Assembly: GCA_016706365.1 (NCBI GenBank)
Contig: JADJJU010000008.1
Span: 62,001-126,000, forward strand
Length of the DNA stretch: 64,000 bases
Reading direction: 5' to 3'
Source: Saprospiraceae bacterium
Lineage (GTDB): Bacteria > Bacteroidota > Bacteroidia > Chitinophagales > Saprospiraceae
Below, one piece after another: positions 55,501 through 64,000 of this stretch; positions within the stretch are counted from its first letter, which is position 1, and each line of letters starts with the position of its first letter. Below the pieces are notes generated by a model. That model saw only the letters and a list, made by a program, of their open reading frames with translations. It was not told the origin of the DNA and did not search any database. A program made the position numbers and the translations under genes.

Positions 55501-58500
55501 GAGACTGAAATCCATGTTGTTTGCTTCTTTCCAAATATTAGCAGGATCTCTTAGCCCAAGCATAGGGTCTGACATGCTTAGCGGAATCTCATATTCGTAA
55601 TAATTACTTGTGAAGTCACTACCGAGACGCATAAACAAACTCACCTTACCATCTTCAATTGGTGGAAGAGAATCAGCATAAGAAGCGTGAATGAACATTT
55701 TAATACGATCAAAAAGACGCATGTCATAATTCAATATCCTGTATGCCGCAACAGCTCTGCCATCGGGAAGATCACAGACATTATAAGCAAGCGACTGTTC
55801 ATTCTGAAAAATATCCGGAAATGCTCCAATGGATCTTTCACGGTTTATTCCCGGAGGAATTACATAATTGAATGGCAGTTTACCACTGTTTTCATCAAAA
55901 TTTACTGCTGCAAGATCGAAGTGAATATCATCATCAGGATCTCCCGGGAATACTACTCCCGGCTCCTTTAAGTCACGAAGATATCGTCTCCATTGATTTC
56001 TTACCAGCTCGAATCTGGCAAAGCGGAAGGTAACAGTCTCGTCGAAACCATCCAGGTACATTCTGATGAATCTCATAGAGCGGAAATCCTGAATACCGTT
56101 TACTGCTCTGTTAAATTGGCTGATGGGAACTTTGATACGATACCAAATTCCTGAATTTGCGGCATTGACAGTATCAGTTATAAATTCATTGATTACGACT
56201 CCCCCATTCACATCTCTTTCGAAAGGAATAACATATTCATAATATGCTTCGGTTTCATTCAATGTATTATCTCTGTTAATATCCTCACTATCAGGGATAT
56301 TTGTGTATGACAATGTAAAGTCAGTAGCTCCCGAAGTTTGAGAAGATGGTGAATTTCCTTGCGGGTTATTGAATTTTCTGTGCTTCTCAATTATTCCATC
56401 CTGATCAGTATAAGCAGCATCTCTGAAGTGAACAAAGTTATCATTTGCAGGGTCATCAGAAATACGATTTTTGGCATCAGGTAACATGGCAGAACCATTG
56501 ATATTGGCCAAATAGTCCACCAAAAAATCTCTTTCTTCTGCATCATTCATTCCATCAAGCCCAACATCCTGAATGATTCGATTGGTTTCATCAATGTCAA
56601 ATGCAGGTACTATCTGAGCAGATCGGGGAATCACACCCCAATTTGTAGTATCAGCACGCGCTATACCGCTAGGTGTTGGTACGGGAACTCCGTTTTCAAA
56701 AATAATCTGGAGTCACGCAGGACATCTTCAGACACATTTCCAATATTGAGTACTAATCTGCCGGGTCCTGTAACCGGAGTGGGGTCATTGGCCCCTTTCT
56801 CCATAAATGGATTCAATACCCACATCTCAACATATTCAATATTGGCAGCTTCAAAGTCATTAGTAGTTAAGGGTCTTTGAATACCTGCCCAGCGGGAAGC
56901 CGGATTCAGGAGTGAACCATCTACATCCAGACCTTCTGAATATTGTGTTCCTCCCGGGATATCATAATTATACGGGCCTCTGTCTCTTGGGTGATAAGTA
57001 AGGTCAAAAATCTGGATAACATTATTCAAGCCCGGCTGAATGGAGGCATTTCTGAAGATCTCAGTGAGATCGATAGGTTTCGTGTATGGATTAGTATTAT
57101 CATCTGTGTTTCTGACAGCATTATCGATCCGATACCAATTGAGAAGCGCTCTGTTGACTCCTCCAAGTCTATTATCAATTAATGCGGATTCTGTATATAA
57201 AGGTGATCCGGCTCGTAGTGCATTTTGTGGGACGCCTGAAAGAACCCATTGATTTGCAGGGGTTCTCAGGTCAATCCTGCTGATAACTCCTTCGAAGTCA
57301 TCTAAATAAATTGCGCCTGCTCCATCCTGATTAATTGCCTTGGAGTGACCCGGTTTAAGGTATGCTCCTTCAGCTGCAAATGTGATATTAGATGCTTCTT
57401 TAGTAGAATAAAAGGGTAGTTTGTCCACCAGTCTTGTCAACCACGGTGCTTCCTTGCTGTAGTTAACATCTAATCCAAAAATCCGGTTATTGATAGGATC
57501 ATCACCTAAATTAACTTTCTGTGTGAATGGTCTTTCAAACAAATGGAGATAAGTACCTCCTATGTTAAGATTTTTACTGACTTCATATTCTGCCCGTAAA
57601 CCCAGCATTGTTTTCTGTTGAAAACTGAAGAGGGCATTATCTTCAAAAGAAACATTCACTCTGTTACCGGGCTCCAGAAGTGCATCATTTAAAATTCTTA
57701 CTCGTCCTAATCCATAATCAATCTCATAATCCACCCCCTCGATCAGGTTCAGTGCACCTGCGGTAACTCTTACAGAACCTACAGGTATATTAAATGCCCC
57801 TAATGAAATCTCTGATGATATGCTGGACTTATAGGTACCCCGAATCACAAAACGATTCAATTCCTGATATTCACGAGCCCTCGTCACAGTAGAGTCGTAG
57901 AGCATTTGATATACGTACCTTGCTCTTTGCGTCTGGTCCGTAATCTGAGTGGCTAAGGATGATCCAAATGGCTCCAGTACTGGAAACATGATCCGGCCAT
58001 TCCGAGGATTAATCGTGAGTCCCGGAACAAAGTCAAATACTCCATCCGGACCGGGATCCCCATTTGGATTGAGATTATCCATATTAAATACGCGGATCAA
58101 GGGCTCGCTGGCAATATTACTGGTAGGTAAAAATCTCTTTTCCCCTCCTCCCGGATCTTCATAAAAAATGTCCAGTCTGAAATCCTCCTGACTTACCTGG
58201 TAAGCATTGATATTGTAGAAGTTCTTCATCATCAGGTGCCAGTTCGGAATATCTACCCGCGGTGTGGTGGATTTCAACATTCTGACAAATATCACACCCA
58301 GTGTATCATTTAAAGCTCCCGGAACCTCATTGTCAAATTCACCAACCTGATAAGTCTTACCATTATATACATATTCATATGCGACACCCAATACCTGATC
58401 CGGGCGAAGTGCAGTATTCAGAGATATAAATCCAAGTTCCTGATTGACTGTGAATTCAGATGGTGTCAATTTTCTGGCTCTCAGTTTTTCGAAATCCCTT

Positions 58501-59819
58501 GACTGCACCATGTTAAATGGTGGACTCTGCAATACGTTTACTGCTTCATTAAGGAAACGGGATGAAGGATTATTGAGAAGATCCTGAAAAATATTGTTTA
58601 CATCGTTGGCCGGTAAAGGCAAAGGTGGTACACCGGGTGCAGAAATTCCTACATTGCTTGCTCCGGGACCGGGCTGCACATTTGAGGGATTCGTAAGTCT
58701 CACCAATTCACCTAAATCGGAAATAGCTACTATATCTCTTACGCCTTCCGGCATATTTCTCTCATTGGTCACGTACACATCGATTCTATTCACCTTAAAA
58801 ACACTCTGAATTTGAGGCAACTTGTCAAGTGCATATTCAAAAGTTTCCCGGTTGAAATGAGACAGGAAGAAGTGTCTGTTTTCATCATATTCATCAGCTC
58901 TTACCGCAAAGAATTGTTGCTGAGTACCGCCCTGAACGGTTACATTTTTTGCCTGTGAGCGTTGCTGGGATGCGATTGCTGTAATTCTTAATTTACCAAA
59001 TTGCAATTCTGTCTTAATACCAAAAAGTGCCTGAGCCCCCTGAATCAGCGTACTCTTAAGAGGTAAGCTTACATTACCAGCCTCAATTTTCTTGATAATT
59101 TCGTCTTCACTGAATGCCTCAGAATCATATTCCAAACGCATTTGATTGTCAAAATCGAATGTAGCTTGTGTATTATAGTTTGCATTCAACTTCAGCTTTT
59201 CTCCAATTTTACCGGTCACATTCATATTGATGGCCATGTCAAAATTGAAAATGGTATTCTGCTGTTGCCGTTGGAGGAGAACGGGGTTCTCTACTTTTTG
59301 ATAATTGACACCGAGTATGACATCGATATTACCCTGAGGTTTTATCTCTACCGTGGACCCGCCAAACAGTCTGTCCACAAGACTTCTCGTCACATCCACC
59401 CTTCCGATGGGATCTCTTTTTAGGCCTGCTGAACCTGTGCCGATTCCTGCCATTCTTGCAAAGGATTCTCTTTCCTGCTTCGCAGCTCTCCATTCCATGT
59501 ACTCTTCAAAAGTCATATATGTAGGAGCACGATAATAATCGCTTCCTATTCTTTCACGGATGATATATTGATTGGTAACGGGATCGTACTCGACGTCTTT
59601 TTCTATGATCTGTGGATCTTTAAGATCGTATGGATTGCGACGACCCGGATCGGTAATGAAATCACCGGTTCTGTCCTTGGGGACTGTATCTGTTGCAATA
59701 GTTAATGGAACTGATCTGCGCTGCAATGAATTGAATGTCTTCTCATCCATCCATGACAAGGCCGTAACTCCCACACCTGACAACGAAACAATTAATAAAA
59801 GTAAAAAGGTCTTCTTCAT
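52505..59819 (-). CDS. sprA: T9SS translocon / gliding motility protein SprA (Sov), frameshifted twice
   Basis: About 2,440 residues, matching the giant SprA outer-membrane barrel through which T9SS cargo leaves the cell. ATG 59819 starts MKKTFLLLLIVSLSG. Family text runs throughout: FEEYMEWRAAKQRESF-like start, RSLVDRLFGGSTVEIKPQGNIDVILGVNYQ, KLKLNANYNTQATFDFDNQMRLEY, GVDYEIDYGLGRVRILND, GAIYLDDFEG, and a C-terminal barrel ending FPITNINTGVRVRFSLN. Two frame breaks: one base missing from the five-A run at 56698-56702 (restores RLFFENGVPVPTPSGIARADTTNWG) and one near 55030-55041 (restores STSQFDPYDLDIELN). With these repaired the reading is continuous. It is the main secretion pore serving the T9SS cargo seen here. 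Confidence 0.93.
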
Positions 59820-59926
59820 AAATACCTTAACAACAGCATTTCTACATTTCAACGTAACCCATCGTAAACGAACTAAAGCTACAAGTATTGAATTGTGTTA
59901 AAAATTTTAACAATTGGGGCGCGAAG

Positions 59927-60517
59927 TTAAGACATTTGGTTTAAAGCCGCCTTAATCATTTGCTCCACCGTTTGAATTTCCGCTTGCTCTTTCTGTATCT
60001 TTAACAGAACCTGACTCGCCTTTTGACGGACAAAGCCCAGTGCAATCAGCGCAGATAACGCCTCATCTATGGCGATATTGCCTTTGTTAGGAACAAATTC
60101 CATGCCTCCGTCTCCGCCTTTCATCAATTTATCTTTAAGATCCAGTATGATTTGCTTGGCCGTTTTTGGGCCTACACCTTTAACACGTCTGAACGCTTCC
60201 GGCTGATCCATAAGAATGGCTGATTTCACTTCTGCAGTTGTCATCGTTGACAGGATGATTCGTGCTGTATTTGCGCCTACACCAGATACAGTCAGCAGAT
60301 ATTGAAAAAACTCTTTCTCCTCAGGATCAAAAAAACCGTAAAGGCTATGGCTATCCTCCTTGATCACCTGCACAGTATGCAGGAGGGTGTCCTCTATCTT
60401 CTCTATTTTGGAAAATGTCTGCAATGAAATAAAAACCTGATAACCCACGCCGTTGCATTCCACAAGGACAAAAGTGGGGCTTTTAAAGGTGAGTTTACCT
60501 TTGAGATATGCTATCAT
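59927..60517 (-). CDS. ruvA: Holliday junction branch migration protein RuvA
   Basis: 196 residues. The N-terminal OB fold begins MIAYLKGKLTFKSPTFVLVECNGVGYQV. The helix-hairpin-helix pair is FQYLLTVSGVGANTARIIL and AFRRVKGVGPKTAKQIILDLKDKL. The C-terminal RuvB-contacting domain follows a short Gly-rich linker. It binds the four-way junction as a tetramer and loads RuvB, which is not in the window. It is 107 bases upstream of sprA on the same strand. Confidence 0.94.
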   Translation of the reverse strand: MIAYLKGKLTFKSPTFVLVECNGVGYQVFISLQTFSKIEKIEDTLLHTVQVIKEDSHSLYGFFDPEEKEFFQYLLTVSGVGANTARIILSTMTTAEVKSAILMDQPEAFRRVKGVGPKTAKQIILDLKDKLMKGGDGGMEFVPNKGNIAIDEALSALIALGFVRQKASQVLLKIQKEQAEIQTVEQMIKAALNQMS

Positions 60518-60544
60518 TCAGGATATTATGTGTTTTCAAAGCCG

Positions 60545-60552
60545 CAAAAGTA
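60545..60552 (-). promoter_or_regulatory. Candidate ruvA promoter -7 element (TACTTTTG)
   Basis: TACTTTTG on the minus strand fits TAnnTTTG and lies 28 bases before the ruvA ATG. No -33 TTTG found at the right distance. Confidence 0.4.
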
Positions 60553-60717
60553 GTTAAATTTATTAAACACATTCTTAATATGTAAATGACATTTTTTAAA
60601 TCCGGTTTGAAATGTTAATTTATAATTCATCTAAGCTTTTGTCATTTAACAGATCACAAATTCAATTCGTAAATCACATATTTCTTTTCGTCCTCTCTTT
60701 ATCCATTGATCATTCCT

Positions 60718-60747
60718 TACATTTGGGCACAATAAGAAATTCTTATT
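60718..60747 (+). promoter_or_regulatory. purD promoter with overlapping inverted repeat
   Basis: TACATTTG at 60718-60725 matches TAnnTTTG. AATAAGAA-A-TTCTTATT at 60731-60747 is a perfect inverted repeat placed at the expected transcription start, 29 bases before the purD ATG. It could be an operator or a 5' hairpin. Confidence 0.4.
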
Positions 60748-60775
60748 CCATTTTAAATAATCTATTCTACTGAAT

Positions 60776-62035
60776 ATGAATGTTTTAATCTTAGGCAGTG
60801 GCGGACGGGAGCACACACTTGCCTGGAAAATTCGCCAAAGCCCTCTTTGTGATCAGCTCTTCATTGCTCCGGGGAATGCAGGTACGGCACTGGTTGGAAG
60901 CAATGTTGATCTGAAGCTGCTGGATTTTCAATCTCTAGCGGATTTTGCGCTTCAAAACAATATAGACTGTATCATAGTAGGACCTGAAGAGCCGCTGGTA
61001 ATGGGCATTGAAGATTTCTTCAGAGATTATCCGGAAATATTTGTTTTGGGACCATCTCAACAGGGGGCATTGCTGGAAGGAAGTAAGGATTTTGCCAAAG
61101 CATTTATGGCTGATTATAACATTCCAACTGCTGCTTATAAGACTTTTGTAACAGGTGAGCATCAAGAAGCTGTGGAGTTCCTTAACACCCTGCCTCCTCC
61201 ATATGTGCTCAAAGCCGATGGACTTGCTGCCGGAAAAGGCGTATTGATCTGTGCAAGTCTGGAAGAAGCCAGTTCTGAAATTCAGGCTATGCTTTCCGGA
61301 AAATTTGGCAAAGCGAGTTCCAAAGTTGTCATCGAACATTTTTTAAAAGGAATTGAATTTTCCGTTTTTGCCCTGACAGATGGTAAAGATTGGGTCTTAT
61401 TGCCTGAAGCCAAGGATTACAAGCGTGTAGGTGTGGGAGACACGGGTCCGAATACCGGAGGAATGGGCGCAGTATCACCAGTTCCATTTGCTGATGAGAC
61501 TGTGATGCAGAAAGTAATTGAGAGAATTGTTAAACCTACCATTAAAGGCTTGCATGAAAAACAAATCCGCTACAATGGCTTTGTATTCTTTGGTTTGATC
61601 ATGGTGAACGGAGATCCTTTTGTGATTGAATACAATTGCAGAATGGGGGATCCGGAAACCGAAGTAGTGATTCCACGAATAGAAGGCGATTTGCTTGAGC
61701 TCATTTTGGCAGTCAGGCATAATAAGCTTAATGAAATCAAGGTGCCTCAAAGCAAATTGAATGCCTGCACAGTAATGCTCTGCTCAGGTGGATATCCGGA
61801 TTCTTATGAAAAAGGTTTTGAAATGAATATTCCGGCTGAACCTGAAAACACTTTATTCTTTCATGCAGGAACCTCAAAAAAGAATGATTCCATTGTCACT
61901 AATGGCGGCAGAGTGCTGGCCGTGACTACTTTGAGCACTGATCTTCAGCAAGGTTTGGAAAATTCAAAACACTGGGCGGAACAAATCCAGTTTGAAGGAA
62001 AATATTTCAGAAAGGATATTGGATTTGATTTATAA
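60776..62035 (+). CDS. purD: Phosphoribosylamine-glycine ligase (GAR synthetase)
   Basis: 419 residues. Second step of purine synthesis, ATP-grasp enzyme. N-terminal LILGSGGREHTLAWKI, APGNAGT, then VGPEEPLVMGI, the ATP-grasp loop LKADGLAAGKGVLI, EAKDYKRVGVGDTGPNTGGMGAVSP (signature) and NCRMGDPETEVVIPRI. Start ATG 60776 and length are standard. Its stop codon overlaps the murF-alr start by one base (TAATG), so the two are cotranscribed and perhaps translationally coupled. Confidence 0.95.
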   Translation: MNVLILGSGGREHTLAWKIRQSPLCDQLFIAPGNAGTALVGSNVDLKLLDFQSLADFALQNNIDCIIVGPEEPLVMGIEDFFRDYPEIFVLGPSQQGALLEGSKDFAKAFMADYNIPTAAYKTFVTGEHQEAVEFLNTLPPPYVLKADGLAAGKGVLICASLEEASSEIQAMLSGKFGKASSKVVIEHFLKGIEFSVFALTDGKDWVLLPEAKDYKRVGVGDTGPNTGGMGAVSPVPFADETVMQKVIERIVKPTIKGLHEKQIRYNGFVFFGLIMVNGDPFVIEYNCRMGDPETEVVIPRIEGDLLELILAVRHNKLNEIKVPQSKLNACTVMLCSGGYPDSYEKGFEMNIPAEPENTLFFHAGTSKKNDSIVTNGGRVLAVTTLSTDLQQGLENSKHWAEQIQFEGKYFRKDIGFDL

Positions 62036-64000
62036 TGTATACTCCTGCACAAATAGCGTCTATCACCGGTGCATTTTATCAAGCCGGATCCAGTCCTGAG
62101 CCGGCAATACGGCATTATGTCATAGACAGCAGAAAGCTCATCTTCCCGGGGAGTAGTATTTTCTTTGCCATTCGAAGTAGCGTTAGAGATGGACATCAGT
62201 TTGTGGAAGATCTATATCAGGCGGGAGTAAGAGCTTTTGTTGTTAGTTCTGATTTTGCTACATCTCCATTTCCTGAAGCTCATTTTATAATACATGATTC
62301 TTCTTTAGAGGTCTTGCAAAAGCTAAGCAGGCATCATGTCGATCAGTTTGAGTTGCCCAGAATAGTAATTACAGGATCTAATGGAAAGACCATTGTCAAA
62401 GAATGGTCTTTCCAAATGTTGAAGTCAGATCATCATATCGTAAGAAGTCCTGCAAGTTTTAATTCTCAAATAGGCGTTCCCCTCAGTGTGCTTCAAATCG
62501 AGGATGTACATGATCTTGGAATTTTCGAGGCTGGTATATCTACAAAGGGCGAGATGGATAAAATTGCTGAAATCCTTCAGGGAAATATCGGAATATTCCT
62601 GAATCTGGGTACTGCGCATGATAAAGGCTTTGCTGACAAAGATGAAAAACTGCAGGAAAAGTTGAAACTCTTCAAAGATGCTGACACATTAATATACTGT
62701 TCTGATCAGAAGAAAGTACATAAAGCCATTTCCAAATTAAATATTCCTGAACTGTTGAACTGGGGAAAAGATCCGGAAGCTAATCCCTATTTTCAGATTC
62801 TTTCCACTGAAAAACACAGAGATGATTTAGTTGTGATCAGAGGTAAATCTGAGGATATCGGGTATAGGATTGAATTGCCCTATTCTTCAGATATGGATAT
62901 CGAAAATCTGATGCCCATCATTGTCTACATGATCCATGTAGGATATTCTGAAGCCGATATTAATGGTCGCTTAAAAACACTACAAAAGATTCCCCTTCGT
63001 CTGGAATTGAGAAAGGGTCTCAATAATACCATCCTGATCAATGATGCCTATTCCAATGATCTGGAGTCACTTCAATCAGGATTGGCATTCCTCAAACAAC
63101 AAGCAGGCTCAAAGGAAAAAATCCTGGTTTTAACTTCTTTTCAGCAAGTCAATCAGGATAAGGAATCACTGGTCAGAGCGATAGTCACTTTATTAAAAAA
63201 ATACAAAATTGGCTTTCTGGCCGGATTAGGAGAGGGTATTTCAAATTTGCAGACATATTTACCCGCAGAAATAAAAGCAGAATTCTATCCTGATACTCAG
63301 AGCCTTTTAGAGAATTTGCTCCTTACCGAAAATGTAAAAGATAAAGCCATATTGTTCAAAGGCTCAAGACATTTTGAGCTTGAAAAGACCATAGACAAAC
63401 TTTCCCAATTAAGACACCGAACCAGACTTGAAATTGATCTCCAGGCGCTCAGTCATAATATTGCAGTCATTACCGGGCATCTGAAACCTCAGGTTAAGAT
63501 CATGGCTATGTTGAAGGCATTCGGATATGGAACAGGAGAAATCGAATTGGCCAGATTTTTTGAAACAATTCGTGTAGATTATTTGGGTCTGGCCTATATA
63601 GATGAAGGGGTCAAAGTCCGTCAATCCGGTGTACAAATCCCGATCATGATCATGAATCCGGACATGGATCAATGGGAGCAATTGATTGAATTTCAGCTCG
63701 AACCTGTTATCTATACTCTCAGCCAGCTGGAACGATTGCAAAAACTGGGAGTGCGAAATCAGCTGTGGCCCATTCATATCAAGCTGGACACCGGTATGCA
63801 CCGGCTGGGCTTTATGGAGTCTGAGGTAGAGGGCCTGATCTCTGAATTACAGAAAACCCCAATTACAAGGTGCAATCAATTTTTACACATCTTGCATCCA
63901 GCGAAGATGCTGACTCTGATGAATTTACATTACTACAAATAAGCCGGTTCAATGAGATGTATGAGCAAATTTCAAAATTCCTGAAATATAATCCTGACAG
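62035..64000 (+). CDS. MurF-alanine racemase fusion (partial, frameshifted, runs off right edge)
   Basis: Residues 1 to about 455 form a UDP-MurNAc-tripeptide:D-Ala-D-Ala ligase domain with ATP loop TGSNGKTIVKEW, EAGISTKGEMDKI and LINDAYSNDLESL. From about residue 460 an alanine racemase domain follows: RTRLEIDLQALSHNI, then MAMLKAFGYGTG containing the PLP lysine, then the KLDTGMHRLGF motif. The fusion couples D-Ala supply to cell-wall precursor synthesis and is common in Bacteroidota. A base is missing around CCCCAA at 63857-63862, making a false stop at 63942. Restored, the frame continues NYKVQSIFTHLASSEDADSD to the window edge. The remaining racemase C-terminal domain lies outside. Confidence 0.9.

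Noticed and set aside
1..64000. tRNA, rRNA, prophage or insertion sequence
   Set aside because: No cloverleaf, conserved rRNA text, integrase or transposase was recognised anywhere in the window.

Overview
The window comes from a member of the Bacteroidota, most likely a marine/activated-sludge type lineage near the Saprospiria/Chitinophagales. The lineage guess is inference; the phylum is well supported. Evidence: type IX secretion (T9SS)/gliding genes (gldB, sprA), secreted proteins ending in T9SS sorting domains, a MurF-alanine racemase fusion, a DAHP synthase-chorismate mutase fusion, TAnnTTTG-type promoter elements and no Shine-Dalgarno preference. No rRNA, tRNA, CRISPR array, prophage or insertion sequence was recognised. 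The region is mostly ordinary chromosomal core with a few accessory islands.

Layout. 0-7 kb: start of a secreted protein running off the left edge, rlmB, a TraB/GumN lipoprotein, acs, a gamma-carbonic-anhydrase-like protein, then a ROK sugar kinase with a FucP-type sugar transporter on the other strand. 7-13 kb: HtrA protease, dapF, a TPR protein, etfBA and a bifunctional-nuclease (BFN)-UVR protein. 13-16.4 kb: a palindrome-rich gap, gldB, a beta-barrel protein, nadC. 16.4-22 kb: a T9SS type-B secreted protein, a tiny membrane ORF, pyrD and dnaX. 22-26.7 kb: a LruC-domain lipoprotein, two small conserved proteins, a GH13 alpha-amylase lipoprotein. 27-39.5 kb: a probable operon of a very large secreted protein with eight cupredoxin domains followed by CusA-like and CusB-like metal efflux genes. 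39.7-44.4 kb: a phenylalanine/tyrosine operon (pheA, aminotransferase, tyrA, DAHP synthase-chorismate mutase) preceded by what looks like a complete ribosome-mediated Phe attenuator. 44.5-52.4 kb: lgt, mtaB, a secreted orphan, pgi, a small membrane protein, an NAD-dependent epimerase-like protein. 52.5-64 kb: sprA, ruvA, purD and the MurF-Alr fusion.

Most notable observations: (1) the Phe-rich leader peptide plus mutually exclusive antiterminator/terminator upstream of pheA; (2) the T9SS-exported eight-cupredoxin protein lying 9 bases upstream of a cusA-cusB pair; (3) a ten-A run in dnaX with a TGA immediately behind it in the -1 frame, the arrangement used elsewhere to make the short gamma subunit; (4) degenerate seven-base tandem repeats of different sequence but the same period in five intergenic regions; (5) a perfect 46-base palindrome in one of those gaps.

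Caution: nine genes contain ten single-base indels, most in or beside short homopolymers, including genes that should be essential or important (murF-alr, sprA, acs, rlmB). Assembly or sequencing error is the simplest explanation, so I annotate each of these as one gene spanning the frameshift.
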